A stretch of DNA of 64,000 nucleotides from Pandoraea horticolens (GTDB taxonomy: Bacteria > Pseudomonadota > Gammaproteobacteria > Burkholderiales > Burkholderiaceae). The translations under genes and the position numbers were made by a program. Positions 55,281 through 64,000 of this stretch are shown here, piece by piece; the first letter of the stretch is position 1; the number at the start of each line of letters is the position of its first letter. The notes under the pieces are model-generated. The model ran no database searches and was not told where the DNA came from. It saw only the letters and a list, made by a program, of their open reading frames with translations. The DNA lies in assembly GCF_902459555.1 (NCBI RefSeq), contig NZ_CABPSM010000003.1, positions 62,001 to 126,000 of the forward strand, read 5' to 3'.

Positions 55281-56531
55281 ATGAAAGCTTCCGTGATTTT
55301 CCCCGCTACCGCCGCACAAGTCGAGCTATCGGCACGTCCGAATTCCTCGGAAGTGTCTCCCTCGCGCGACAATGCGACGCCTCAGGCGCTCGATGCCGAG
55401 CGCCTGAACGCCCTTGCCAGCCAGATTCGCGCGTGGGCGGACGAACTCGGTTTCGGCAGAATCGGCATCACGGACACCGACCTCTCGCACGCCGAAGCGG
55501 GCCTGCAACAGTGGCTCGACGACGGCTGTCACGGCGATATGGACTACATGGCCGCGCATGGCATGAAGCGCGCCCGGCCAGCCGAACTGGTTCCCGGTAC
55601 TGTGCGCGTCATCAGCGCGCGCATGAACTATCTCCCAAGCGACACCGATACGGCGAGTTGGCGTCAGCGCGAAGCGGCGCGTGCCGCAATGCCCGCCGAG
55701 GCGGTCGTCTCGGTCTACGCTCGCGGACGCGACTATCACAAAGTCATGCGCAACCGGCTGCAACAACTGGCCGATCGCATTGCACAGGCCATCGGGCCGT
55801 TCGGCTACCGCGCGTTCACCGATTCGGCGCCGGTGCTCGAAGTCGAACTCGCGCAGAAGGCGGGGCTGGGCTGGCGCGGCAAGCACACGCTGCTGCTTTC
55901 GCGCGACGCCGGTTCGCTCTTTTTCCTTGGCGAAATCTTTGTCGACATCCCCTTGCCGGTGGATGTCGATGACGCGACGGCGCCGAACGAGGGCCAGGCG
56001 CGCGGCATGCAACGCGGCGAACACTGCGGGCAGTGTCAGCGATGCCGGGATGTCTGTCCGACGGGCGCGATTACCGAAGCATTCCGTGTCGATGCGCGCC
56101 TGTGCATCTCGTATCTGACCATTGAGCACAAGGGCGCGATTCCCGAGGATCTGCGTGCGAAGATGGGCAATCGCATCTACGGGTGCGACGATTGCCAACT
56201 CTACTGCCCGTGGAACAAGTTTGCCCAGCCGTCGCCGCTGACCGATTTCGCCCCGCGCAACCGGCTTGACCGCGCCTCGCTCGTCGAACTCTTTGCGTGG
56301 AGCGAAACGGATTTCATGGATAAGCTGGCGGGCAGCCCGATTCGTCGTATCGGCCATGAACGGTGGCTGCGCAATCTGGCCATCGGGCTCGGCAACGCGT
56401 TGCGCGAGACGGCGGACACCGGCGAGCGCATCCCCCTGCGCGACGCCTTGCTGGCGCGACGCGATTATCCCTCCGCGCTCGTGCGCGAACATGTCGAATG
56501 GGCGCTGGCCCAGGAAGGAGTCACGGTTTGA
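55281..56531 (+). CDS. queG: Epoxyqueuosine reductase
   Basis: 416 aa, cobalamin-dependent last step of queuosine synthesis in tRNA. Catalytic Asp in FTDSAPVLEVELA (D181); two [4Fe-4S] clusters with C249/C252/C255/C259 (CGQCQRCRDVCPTG) and C275 plus C302/C305/C309 (CISYL and GCDDCQLYCPWN). A 40-residue N-terminal extension is of low conservation; start ATG 55281, ATG 55272 is possible. Overlaps xerD by 4 nt. Divergent from tsaE, with only 17 bp between the chosen start codons. Confidence 0.95.
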   Translation: MKASVIFPATAAQVELSARPNSSEVSPSRDNATPQALDAERLNALASQIRAWADELGFGRIGITDTDLSHAEAGLQQWLDDGCHGDMDYMAAHGMKRARPAELVPGTVRVISARMNYLPSDTDTASWRQREAARAAMPAEAVVSVYARGRDYHKVMRNRLQQLADRIAQAIGPFGYRAFTDSAPVLEVELAQKAGLGWRGKHTLLLSRDAGSLFFLGEIFVDIPLPVDVDDATAPNEGQARGMQRGEHCGQCQRCRDVCPTGAITEAFRVDARLCISYLTIEHKGAIPEDLRAKMGNRIYGCDDCQLYCPWNKFAQPSPLTDFAPRNRLDRASLVELFAWSETDFMDKLAGSPIRRIGHERWLRNLAIGLGNALRETADTGERIPLRDALLARRDYPSALVREHVEWALAQEGVTV

Positions 56532-57637
56532 GCACGCGGGCACGCCAATCGACCGGTACCGTCGCAACGAGCGATGAGATCGACAACGTGAGCGATCGCG
56601 CGAGCGATGCTGGTCTCGACACGTTCGACGACGCCGACGAGCCATTCGAACAGGCGGCGCTCGACGCCGCTCATAGCCGCACCGAGGACACCGACGACAC
56701 CGCCAACCCGTCGTCACGGCTCGAATTCGATCCCGACAGCGCTGCATTCGTGCGCAGCATCGCTTTCATCGACCAGTTCTGCGACACGATCTGGCTCGAA
56801 GACGGGCTCTCGCGCAATACGCTCGATGCGTACCGGCGTGATCTGCGTCTCTTCGCGGAGTGGCTGGCGGCCAAGCGCGAGACCGCACTCGATGGCGTGG
56901 ACGAGGCGGCGCTCTCCGCCTATCTGGCATGGCGCCGCGATAGTCTGGCGAGCAGCGTGAACCGCCGTCTGTCGGTCTTCAAGCGCTTCTATCAGTGGGC
57001 CTTGCGCGAACACATCGTGCAGCAGGACCCATGCTTGCGCATCGCGTCGGCCAAGCGTGCGCAGCGATTGCCCTCGACGTTATCCGAAGCGCAGGTCGAA
57101 GCCCTGCTGGCTGCGCCCGATCTGACGCAGCCGCTCGGGCTGCGCGATCGCGCCATGCTCGAGTTGATGTACGCGAGCGGTTTGCGTGTGTCGGAGCTGG
57201 TCTCGCTCAAGACCATCGAAGTGGGATTGAACGAAGGGGTGCTGCGCATTTTCGGCAAGGGGGCGAAGGAGCGGCTGGTGCCGTTCGGCGAAGAGGCCAA
57301 TGGCTGGCTCACGCGCTATCTGGCCGAGAGCCGTGGCGTGCTGCTGGGCGGCCGCGCCTGCGACACGCTGTTCGTCACGCAACGCGGTGAGGGCATGACA
57401 CGGCAGGCGTTCTGGTATCTGATCAAACGCTATGCGTCGCAGGCCGATATTCGTGCACCGCTCTCACCGCACACGCTTCGCCACGCGTTCGCGACCCATC
57501 TGATCAATCACGGCGCCGATCTGCGCGTGGTGCAGTTGCTGCTCGGGCACTCCGATATTTCCACCACGCAGATTTATACGCACGTTGCGCGCGAGCGCCT
57601 CAAATTGCTGCATGCGCAGCATCATCCGCGAGGGTGA
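56528..57637 (+). CDS. xerD: Tyrosine site-specific recombinase XerD, with N-terminal extension
   Basis: 369 aa. Phage-type integrase: catalytic R220 (YASGLRVSELV), K244, H315 and R318 (SPHTLRHAFATH), H341 (LLLGHSDISTTQIY) and nucleophile Y350. Resolves chromosome dimers at dif with XerC; XerD is preferred over XerC by sequence feel but not proven. TTG start at 56528, with GGAAGGAG 8 nt upstream and a 4-nt overlap with the queG stop, so it is coupled. This leaves a roughly 72-residue acidic extension not present in E. coli XerD. Confidence 0.9.
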   Translation: MSTRARQSTGTVATSDEIDNVSDRASDAGLDTFDDADEPFEQAALDAAHSRTEDTDDTANPSSRLEFDPDSAAFVRSIAFIDQFCDTIWLEDGLSRNTLDAYRRDLRLFAEWLAAKRETALDGVDEAALSAYLAWRRDSLASSVNRRLSVFKRFYQWALREHIVQQDPCLRIASAKRAQRLPSTLSEAQVEALLAAPDLTQPLGLRDRAMLELMYASGLRVSELVSLKTIEVGLNEGVLRIFGKGAKERLVPFGEEANGWLTRYLAESRGVLLGGRACDTLFVTQRGEGMTRQAFWYLIKRYASQADIRAPLSPHTLRHAFATHLINHGADLRVVQLLLGHSDISTTQIYTHVARERLKLLHAQHHPRG

Positions 57638-57665
57638 TCGTCCTGCGCGGGGGGATGCCGCGCCA

Positions 57666-59231
57666 TCAAAGCAGCGCTTTGAGCTTGTGCTTGAGCACCT
57701 TGCCCGTCGACGCGGCGGGTAGGGCGTCCAGCACGCGAATCTGCGCAGGGCGCTTGTACGGGGCAAGGCGCGTCGCCGCCCATGCGGCCAGCGATGCCAC
57801 GTCGATGGTGTGGCTTGGGCGCGCTTCCACAAACGCGATGATCTGCTCGTCACCTTCTTCGGGGCGGCCGAGCACTGCGGCCTGAAGCACATCCGGATGG
57901 CTCGTCAGCGCCTGCTCGACTTCGAGCGGGTAGACGTTGAACCCGGAGTGGATGATGAGTTCCTTGGCGCGTCCGGCGAGGAAGAGCGCACCGTCGGCGG
58001 TGCGACGGGCAAGATCTCCGGTGCGCAACCAGCCGTCTTCGGTCACGGTGGCGGCCGTGAGTTCCGGCGCGCGGTAGTAGCCGAGCATCACGTTCGGGCC
58101 GCGTACCCAGAGTTCGCCCACTTCGCCGTCGGACAGATCCTGTCCGCCACGACCCACGATGCGCACCGCCACACCGGGGATCGCGGGACCGACGGCACAA
58201 TCGTCGCGCGGCGCATCGAGCAGCGTTTGCGAGACGGTCGGACTGCATTCGGTCAGCCCGTAGCCGTTGTGAATCGGCAGGCCGTAGAACGCTTCGACAC
58301 GCGCCTTGAGCGCGGCGTCGAGCGGCGAGCCCCCCGAGTAGACGAAGCGCAGACGCGGCGCGATGAGCGAGGCGCCTTGCGTCGTCACGTAGGCCATCAG
58401 GCGGGCGTGCATGGCAGGTACGCCTTGCAGGATCGTCAGTCCGTCGTGAGCGAGCGAGTCGAGCACGGCCTCGGGGGTGAAGCGCGCGGCAAGGCGCAGC
58501 GTGCCGCCGGCGTACAGCGTGCCGAGACACACTGACGTCAGGCCATAGACGTGCGAGATCGGCAGCACACCGTAAGCGATATCGTCGGCACCGACGCGTC
58601 GCAAGGTGCTGGATACCGCCGCGATGAACATCAGATTGCGATGCGAGAGACGAACGCCCTTGGGCGTGCCTGTCGTGCCTGTCGTGTAGATGAGCGCCGC
58701 GCATTGCGCCGCCGGGTCGGTTTGCACCGGTTCGACGAGACTGTCGGGATTGACGTCGGACGCCGCGATGGCCCCCAGTGCGAGTTCGGTCCAGACGACC
58801 TTGGCGGCATCCGCCCGGGCGTGGGCGGCAGCGTCGGGGGACGCGTCGATCGTGTAGACGGTGCAGCGCGGGCGCGCGTGATCGCGGATCACGCTCAACT
58901 CCGTCGGCGAGAGCCGCGCGTTGCTCAGCAGCGGCCAGGCGTCAAGCGATGCGACGGCGAGCAGCAGTACCACATAGGCGATGCCGTTCTCGCCGACGAT
59001 CATCACGCGGTCGCCGCCCCGCACGCCATGCGCGCGCAGGCGCTCGGCGCTGGCGGCGACGGCGCTCGCCAGTTCGCCGTAGGTCAGACGGCGGAAGTCG
59101 TCGATCAGGGCGATGCGGCCGGGCGTTTGCGCGGCGATGCGCGCGGGCAGGGTGTCGATGCGTGCGGGCAGATTCGCGAGCAGCGTGGCCGCGAAGGTGT
59201 CTTGAAGCGAGGTGTCGAGAGGGGGAGACAT
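57666..59231 (-). CDS. Acyl-CoA synthetase / AMP-dependent ligase
   Basis: 521 aa, ANL superfamily. The AMP-binding P-loop is TGTTGTPKG (184-192), with YGLTECSP (A5), GELWVRGPNVMLGYY, TGDLARR (A7) and the C-terminal catalytic Lys in PASTGKVLKHKL (A10). Substrate, probably a fatty or aryl acid, cannot be assigned. Convergent with xerD (28-nt gap) and divergent from ybaK; no operon partners. Confidence 0.9.
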   Translation of the reverse strand: MSPPLDTSLQDTFAATLLANLPARIDTLPARIAAQTPGRIALIDDFRRLTYGELASAVAASAERLRAHGVRGGDRVMIVGENGIAYVVLLLAVASLDAWPLLSNARLSPTELSVIRDHARPRCTVYTIDASPDAAAHARADAAKVVWTELALGAIAASDVNPDSLVEPVQTDPAAQCAALIYTTGTTGTPKGVRLSHRNLMFIAAVSSTLRRVGADDIAYGVLPISHVYGLTSVCLGTLYAGGTLRLAARFTPEAVLDSLAHDGLTILQGVPAMHARLMAYVTTQGASLIAPRLRFVYSGGSPLDAALKARVEAFYGLPIHNGYGLTECSPTVSQTLLDAPRDDCAVGPAIPGVAVRIVGRGGQDLSDGEVGELWVRGPNVMLGYYRAPELTAATVTEDGWLRTGDLARRTADGALFLAGRAKELIIHSGFNVYPLEVEQALTSHPDVLQAAVLGRPEEGDEQIIAFVEARPSHTIDVASLAAWAATRLAPYKRPAQIRVLDALPAASTGKVLKHKLKALL

Positions 59232-59345
59232 GACCGCATTGTAATGCGGGTGCCGTCATGAGGCCGCGCAGGGGGATGGCCGCAGCGACGCGTCGCGCGT
59301 ATTCCGGGACCGCAGCGCCGGTGCGTTTCATTACAATAGGCGCCC

Positions 59346-59840
59346 ATGAGCAAGACCAAACACGTCTCGGAAACGCCGGCCACGCAGTTTCTGAAGCAAA
59401 AGAAGGTGGCTTTCACGGAACACGTCTATGAGTACGTCGATCATGGCGGCACCGGCGAATCGGCACGTCAGTTGGGCGTGGACGAGCATGTCGTCGTCAA
59501 GACCCTCGTCATGGAAGACGAAAAAGCCCGGCCGTTGATCGTGCTCATGCACGGTGACCGGACGGTTTCGACGAAGAATCTCGCGCGCCAGATCGGCGCC
59601 AAGCGTGTCGAGCCCTGCAAGCCGGAGGTCGCTCAGCGTTATTCCGGCTATCAGGTGGGGGGCACGTCGCCGTTCGGCACCAAGCGGACGATGACCGTGT
59701 ACGTCGAGGCATCGATTCTCGATCTGCCGCAGATTTTCATCAATGGCGGACGACGGGGATATCTCATCGGCATTGCGCCTTCCGTGCTGCTCAATACGCT
59801 GGGGGCCAAGCCGGTGTCGTGCGCGTTGAGCGACGAGTGA
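59346..59840 (+). CDS. ybaK: Cys-tRNA(Pro)/Cys-tRNA(Cys) deacylase YbaK
   Basis: 164 aa. Trans-editing enzyme that hydrolyses mischarged Cys-tRNAPro. YbaK/EbsC fold; family signs include TPATQFLKQKKVAFTEHVYE, the conserved Lys in VVKTLVME, VSTKNLARQIGAKRV, and GYQVGGTSPFGTK followed by INGGRRGYLIGIAP. ATG 59346. Precedes plsY by 137 nt on the same strand. Confidence 0.95.
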   Translation: MSKTKHVSETPATQFLKQKKVAFTEHVYEYVDHGGTGESARQLGVDEHVVVKTLVMEDEKARPLIVLMHGDRTVSTKNLARQIGAKRVEPCKPEVAQRYSGYQVGGTSPFGTKRTMTVYVEASILDLPQIFINGGRRGYLIGIAPSVLLNTLGAKPVSCALSDE

Positions 59841-59977
59841 CCCCTTAAAGCCCGTATCGGAAGGCCGCCTGCCCGGCACTTTGCGCCTCGGCGCAACCCC
59901 GTGTTTGCCAGAATGGGGTGACCGGGCCGCTCAAGTAGAATGGCGGCCAATACAAATTCTGCTCACTAACGAAGTTC

Positions 59978-60580
59978 ATGGCTACACTGGTTTTTATCGT
60001 TCTCGCGTATTTGATCGGCTCGATGCCGTTTGCGGTGATCGTCAGCCGCACGATGGGGCTTGCCGATCCACGCAGCTACGGCTCGGGTAATCCGGGCGCC
60101 ACGAACGTGCTGCGCTCCGGCAACAAGAAAGCCGCTGTGCTCACGCTGATCGGCGACGCCTTCAAGGGCTGGTTTGCCGTGTTCCTCGCAGAACGCTTTG
60201 CCGGCGCCTGGGGCGTGGGTGACTTCGGTCTGGCGGCCGTGGCCCTCGCGGTCTTCATCGGCCATCTGTACCCGATCTTCCTGCGCTTCGCGGGCGGCAA
60301 GGGCGTGGCGACGGCTGCGGGTGTGCTGCTGGCCATCGATCCGATTCTGGGACTGGCGGTGATCGCCACATGGCTCATCATCGCGATCTTCTTCCGCTAT
60401 TCGTCGCTCGCCGCGCTGGTGGCCGCCGTATTCGCGCCACTGTACTACGTGTTCATGTTCGGCTTAGGGCCTTACGCGCCGGCGGTGATCGTCATGGCGA
60501 TTCTGCTGATCCACCGGCACCGCGCGAACATCGGCAAGCTGATGGCGGGCAAGGAAAGCCGCATCGGACAGAAGAAGTAA
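59978..60580 (+). CDS. plsY: Acyl-phosphate:glycerol-3-phosphate acyltransferase PlsY
   Basis: 200 aa, five predicted membrane segments. First acylation step of phospholipid synthesis using acyl-phosphate. Three conserved motifs: [29 protein letters not shown]... with [21 protein letters not shown], and [15 protein letters not shown] (together with the membrane-proximal Gly/Asn). ATG 59978. Ends 42 nt before a bidirectional terminator. Confidence 0.96.
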   Translation: MATLVFIVLAYLIGSMPFAVIVSRTMGLADPRSYGSGNPGATNVLRSGNKKAAVLTLIGDAFKGWFAVFLAERFAGAWGVGDFGLAAVALAVFIGHLYPIFLRFAGGKGVATAAGVLLAIDPILGLAVIATWLIIAIFFRYSSLAALVAAVFAPLYYVFMFGLGPYAPAVIVMAILLIHRHRANIGKLMAGKESRIGQKK

Positions 60581-60622
60581 GGCCGGTATTCCGGCCCGAT
60601 GCGAGCCGGTTTCGGACAATAA

Positions 60623-60649
60623 AAAACCCGCAGCGAGTCTGCGGGTTTT
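60623..60649. terminator. Bidirectional terminator between plsY and yajQ
   Basis: AAAACCCGCAG (60623-60633) pairs perfectly with CTGCGGGTTTT (60639-60649); 5-nt loop. Two convergent genes end on either side. Confidence 0.93.
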
Positions 60650-60667
60650 GTGTGCCTGCCGCGCGTG

Positions 60668-61153
60668 TCAGTCGCGGAAGTTGTTGAAGTCGAGCGGGGT
60701 GTCGGTCACGTCGCGGCGCAGCAGCGCCATGGCGCTTTGCAGGTCGTCGCGCTTGGCGCCCGAGACACGAACGCTGTCGCCCTGAATGCTTGCCTGCACC
60801 TTCATCTTGCTGTCCTTGATCAGACGCACGATCTTCTTGGCCAGGTCGCCTTCGACGCCCTTCTTCACCTTGACGACCTGTTTGACCTTGTCGCCGCTGA
60901 TCTTCTCGACCTTGCCGTAGTCGAGGAAGCGCACGTCCACGTTGCGCTTGGCCATCTTGCTGACGAGCACCTGTGTGACTTGTTCGAGCTTGAAGTTGTC
61001 GTCGGCGAAGAGCGTGAGTTCCTGCTCCTTGTGCTCGACGCGCGAGTCCGATCCCTTGAAGTCGAATCGCGTCGAGATTTCCTTGTTGGCCTGCTCGATG
61101 GCGTTCTTGACCTCTACCATGTTGGCTTCGCTAACCACGTCAAACGATGGCAT
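60668..61153 (-). CDS. yajQ: YajQ-family nucleotide-binding protein
   Basis: 161 aa, the usual length. DUF520: [50 protein letters not shown] and the C-terminal FRD ending. YajQ proteins bind nucleic acid, and in Xanthomonas a homologue binds cyclic di-GMP and acts with a LysR regulator; function here is by family only. ATG 61153. Single gene, terminator at 60623-60649. Confidence 0.95.
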   Translation of the reverse strand: MPSFDVVSEANMVEVKNAIEQANKEISTRFDFKGSDSRVEHKEQELTLFADDNFKLEQVTQVLVSKMAKRNVDVRFLDYGKVEKISGDKVKQVVKVKKGVEGDLAKKIVRLIKDSKMKVQASIQGDSVRVSGAKRDDLQSAMALLRRDVTDTPLDFNNFRD

Positions 61154-61277
61154 CTGGCTCTCCTGAAATGCAAAGGGTTCGTGAAAACGGCACGCCGGGC
61201 GTGCCGGGGTGATACGGGCGGCGGTGGCGTGTCCGTCCGGGGTTGCCGAACGGCGCGGGGCACGGCCGCGCGGCCGG

Positions 61278-61283
61278 TATAAT
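61278..61283 (+). promoter_or_regulatory. Candidate -10 element before murB
   Basis: TATAAT, 104 nt upstream of the murB ATG. No -35 at the proper spacing was recognised, so this is tentative. Confidence 0.35.
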
Positions 61284-61387
61284 GATGCGCAAAATTCTTT
61301 CGCCCGACATTGTAATTCAGCCGTCGGTCCCGCGTCCCTCCCGGACGACGCCCGGCACGGCGGCGCCCACTGGCTTCACCCTATTCC

Positions 61388-62404
61388 ATGCCCCAGTTGC
61401 AACGCGACGTCAGTCTGCGCGAACTCAATACCTTCGGCTTGCCGGCGACCGCCCGCTTCGTCGTGACCATCGACAGCGAGGCGGCGCTTGTCGACGCGCT
61501 CGCCATGCCCGAACTGGCGGGCTTGCCGCGTCTGGTACTGGGCGGTGGCAGCAATGTGGTGCTCACGCGTGACTTCGACGGCGTTGTCTTCCGGATGGCC
61601 ATTCGCGGGCGCGAACGGCTCGCCGACGATGCCCACGCGCGCTACGTACGCGGCGGTGCGGGCGAGGTCTGGCACGAATTCGTCGACTGGACGCTCACGC
61701 AGGACTGTCCCGGCTTGGAAAACCTCGCGCTGATTCCCGGTACGCTCGGCGCGGCGCCGATTCAGAACATCGGGGCCTACGGGTTGGAGCTGGCCGAACG
61801 CTTCGCCGAAGTGCGCGCGCTCGATACGACGACGGGGTTGTTCGTCACGCTCACCCGCGAGGTATGCGCGTTCGGCTATCGCGATTCGCTGTTCAAACGC
61901 GAGCCGGGGCGTTACATCATCGTCGGTGTGACGCTGCGGCTGCCGCAGTCGTGGCAGCCCGTCACTGGCTATGCGGATGTGTCGCGCACGCTCTCCGAGG
62001 CGGGTATCGAGCGGCCGGACGCCAGGCAGATCTTCGATGCGGTGGTGGACATTCGCCGTCGCAAACTGCCCGATCCGCTCGAACTCGGCAATGCAGGCAG
62101 CTTCTTCAAGAACCCTGTCGTGGATGCGGCGGCGTTCGCCGCGCTGCGTGAGCGCTTTCCGCAGACGGTCGGCTATGCCCAGCCTGACGGCACATGGAAG
62201 GTCGCGGCGGGCTGGCTGATCGATCAATGCGGATGGCGCGGCAAGTCGCTCGGCCAGGCAGGTGTGCATGAACGTCAGGCGCTGGTGCTCGTCAATCTCG
62301 GCGGCGCGAGGGGCGCCGATATCGTGGCGCTCGCGCGCGCCGTGCAAGCCAGCGTGCAGGAGCGCTTCGGTGTCGCACTCGAGCCCGAACCGCTCATGCT
62401 TTGA
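61388..62404 (+). CDS. murB: UDP-N-acetylenolpyruvoylglucosamine reductase MurB
   Basis: 338 aa. FAD enzyme reducing UDP-GlcNAc-enolpyruvate to UDP-MurNAc for peptidoglycan. FAD-binding [39 protein letters not shown], the catalytic Ser in [13 protein letters not shown], and the C-terminal VLVNLGGA region. ATG 61388. Its 3' end overlaps the convergent patatin gene by 11 nt. Confidence 0.96.
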   Translation: MPQLQRDVSLRELNTFGLPATARFVVTIDSEAALVDALAMPELAGLPRLVLGGGSNVVLTRDFDGVVFRMAIRGRERLADDAHARYVRGGAGEVWHEFVDWTLTQDCPGLENLALIPGTLGAAPIQNIGAYGLELAERFAEVRALDTTTGLFVTLTREVCAFGYRDSLFKREPGRYIIVGVTLRLPQSWQPVTGYADVSRTLSEAGIERPDARQIFDAVVDIRRRKLPDPLELGNAGSFFKNPVVDAAAFAALRERFPQTVGYAQPDGTWKVAAGWLIDQCGWRGKSLGQAGVHERQALVLVNLGGARGADIVALARAVQASVQERFGVALEPEPLML

Positions 62405-63836
62405 TGGCGGTGGCGTCGGGAAGACGCTGTAAATAGTCGCGCCGCAGGTCGACAGTGGAGCGCACGCCCACGTCTGCGAAGTGCGCTTCGAGCCATCGGC
62501 TCGCCGCCTCGCGGCCACGGTCTCGCAGCGTCGTGAGGAAATTCCAGTCGGTGACGAATTTCGTCGATGAGGACAGGTCGTACAGCTCTTTATCTGCACG
62601 AATCGAGTGAATCAGCGGGTACTTCAGACGCTTGCGGAACTCCGGCTTGAGCCATCCTTCGTCGAGCAGTTTGTGCACGAACGAGATGGCGCGGAATTCG
62701 CGCTGAAGCGACGCGTTGAACGTGATTTCATTCACACGATTCATGATCTGCCCCGGCAACACCGGCTTCTCTTTGCGCTCGATCGGGTTGATGTGCACGA
62801 TCAGAATGTCGCTCGTGACCGTCTCGTAATAGAACGGATAGAGCGGGGGGTTGCCGAGATAACCACCGTCCCAGTAAAAGTCCTCGTCGATCTTCACCGG
62901 TTTGAACAGCCACGGCAGACAGGCCGACGCCATCGCAACGTCGAGCGTAATTTCGTGCGTGCGGAAGATGCGAATGTTACCGGTGCGGATGTTGGTCGCG
63001 GAGACGAACAGGTGCGTCTCCGTACTCTCGCGCAAACGATCGAAATCAACCTGCGCTTCGAGCACGGTGCGCAGCGGGTTGATTTCGGCCGCGGGCTGCG
63101 AGAACGGCATCATCCACTGCTGCATGCTCTGCATCCAGTCGTGCCAGACCGGGTACTCGGTCGGACGGCCGTTGAGCCAACTGAAGACCGTTTGCGCCCA
63201 CGCCGTGGCCGACGAGCCCGCTTGGGACACGCCGAGCCAGAAACTGTGCAGCGATTCACGCGCTTTCTCGCGCGGATCGACGCCCGGGCGGTCGAGCAGG
63301 CCGTGCGCGAGTACGACGGCGTTCATCGTCCCGGCGGATGCGCCGCTGATGCCTTCGAACTCGAGACGCCCGTCTTCGAGCAATTTGTCGAGCACGCCCC
63401 ATGTGTACGCGCCGTGAGCGCCACCTCCTTGCAGACCCAGATCGATGCCTTTCCGCTTCGGGCCGCTGCGGCTGCTGCGCGCGGATTTCGTGGATTTGGC
63501 GGGGGCGCTGCTGGCCTGCGTGGCATCGGACGTTCCTGCGCTGCCTCTGGTGGCGATGGCGTCGTCGGTGTCGTTGATGTCGTCGTCGGTGCGCTTGCGT
63601 GCGCGAGGGTTGGTGGTTTTCCCGGATGCCTTGCCGGTTTGTGCCGGCCGGGTGAGGCCGTCAGGGGGAAGCAGCGGGACATCCGTCGGCTCGAGGTCCG
63701 TGCTCGTGTCGTTCGCTGGCGGTGCAACGGCGTCGGCCGTCAGAGAGGATTGGAATGACGCCTGCGTATCGGCAGGCGTTGCAGAAGACTTGTCACCGGC
63801 AGTATCGTCGGCGGATTCGGGGGGAAGACGCGACAT
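62394..63836 (-). CDS. Patatin-like phospholipase (RssA/PNPLA type) with long disordered N-terminus
   Basis: 480 aa. Patatin core from about 131: oxyanion loop [11 protein letters not shown] (134-144), serine lipase motif GASAG with S167, and the catalytic Asp in [15 protein letters not shown]. About 128 N-terminal residues are Ser/Thr/Asp/Lys-rich low complexity, probably disordered. ATG 63836 was chosen; a TTG further upstream lies in unrelated sequence. Acts on acyl lipids by family; target and location unknown (no signal peptide). Faces murB tail to tail. Confidence 0.88.
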   Translation of the reverse strand: MSRLPPESADDTAGDKSSATPADTQASFQSSLTADAVAPPANDTSTDLEPTDVPLLPPDGLTRPAQTGKASGKTTNPRARKRTDDDINDTDDAIATRGSAGTSDATQASSAPAKSTKSARSSRSGPKRKGIDLGLQGGGAHGAYTWGVLDKLLEDGRLEFEGISGASAGTMNAVVLAHGLLDRPGVDPREKARESLHSFWLGVSQAGSSATAWAQTVFSWLNGRPTEYPVWHDWMQSMQQWMMPFSQPAAEINPLRTVLEAQVDFDRLRESTETHLFVSATNIRTGNIRIFRTHEITLDVAMASACLPWLFKPVKIDEDFYWDGGYLGNPPLYPFYYETVTSDILIVHINPIERKEKPVLPGQIMNRVNEITFNASLQREFRAISFVHKLLDEGWLKPEFRKRLKYPLIHSIRADKELYDLSSSTKFVTDWNFLTTLRDRGREAASRWLEAHFADVGVRSTVDLRRDYLQRLPDATAIKA

Positions 63837-63923
63837 AGTGAGTAGCGGCGCCGGGCCGCGCTGAACCGGCCGAGAGGGCAACGGCGCGAGAAGTTACGCG
63901 CCATCGCGATGCTGGCCAGTCGG

Positions 63924-64000
63924 TTAGCCGTAGTGGCAGACGTAATCGAGCGTCTCGACGACCTCGATATCGAACTTGCTATTGCCCGGCACGGAGAACT
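63924..64000 (-). CDS. ppnP: Pyrimidine/purine nucleoside phosphorylase PpnP, C-terminal fragment
   Basis: Minus-strand reading ends in TAA at 63924-63926 and is open to the window edge; 24 residues visible (FSVPGNSKFDIEVVETLDYV then CHYG). This matches the C-terminus of PpnP (DUF1255), where E. coli has [21 protein letters not shown]. Small cupin-fold phosphorolysis enzyme. The 5' part lies outside the window. Confidence 0.78.
   Translation of the reverse strand, partial: FSVPGNSKFDIEVVETLDYVCHYG

Overview
The window is a dense, GC-rich chromosomal segment of a betaproteobacterium of the order Burkholderiales. Protein wording and gene order (hrcA / hemH / Hsp15 / grpE / dnaK / dnaJ; hda-HAD-pcnB-folK-dNK-panB; tsaE-amiC beside queG-xerD) look most like Pandoraea or a close Burkholderiaceae relative. 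The genus is inference; the order is well supported. No rRNA, tRNA, CRISPR, IS element or prophage was seen. Both ends cut a gene: a YhdP/AsmA-like giant on the left and ppnP on the right.

Layout. 1-7.3 kb: yhdP-like (minus) divergent from glnE. 7.4-11.2 kb: recN and nadK (minus) divergent from hrcA. 11.4-22.6 kb: a DUF6600/FecR-like exported protein with a collagen-like segment, hemH, an Hsp15-type S4 protein, a small 62-aa membrane ORF, then the heat-shock block grpE - thioredoxin-like - dnaK - dnaJ with two good sigma-32 promoters, followed by a fused pabB/pabC. 22.6-27.2 kb: an accessory cassette (below). 27.3-30.1 kb: a sulfonate/taurine/nitrate-type ABC transporter. 30.4-32.4 kb: a TctD/TctE-like two-component pair. 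32.4-37.4 kb: hda-HAD-pcnB-folK-deoxynucleoside kinase-panB, four of whose genes overlap by 4 nt. 37.6-41.4 kb: purM, then a DHA2 exporter divergent from a LysR gene. 41.4-49.0 kb: a seven-gene minus-strand operon (PotC-like and PotB-like permeases, PotA-like ATPase, Tat-exported binding protein, creatinase-like M24 hydrolase, amidohydrolase, LysR) behind two matching palindromic operators. 49.2-64.0 kb: housekeeping genes miaA, mutL, dedA, amiC, tsaE, queG, xerD, an acyl-CoA synthetase, ybaK, plsY, yajQ, murB, a patatin-like phospholipase and the 3' end of ppnP.

The part most likely to be new is 22929-27176. A 321-aa protein made almost entirely of Gly-X-Gln triplets, with eleven regularly placed GYQ(H/Y)(A/P)Q interruptions and no signal peptide, is followed (after two strong hairpins) by a tightly packed set: a PP-loop ATP-pyrophosphatase with extra CxxC pairs, a DUF6445-like 2-oxoglutarate/Fe(II) dioxygenase, a 120-aa orphan protein and a radical SAM/SPASM enzyme. 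A short charged N-terminal leader, a repetitive core and three tailoring enzymes resemble a RiPP-like or modified-repeat-protein system. I read it as a candidate collagen-like protein-modification system whose substrate is the repeat protein, with the Tyr/His interruptions as the obvious candidate sites. The chemistry is unknown.
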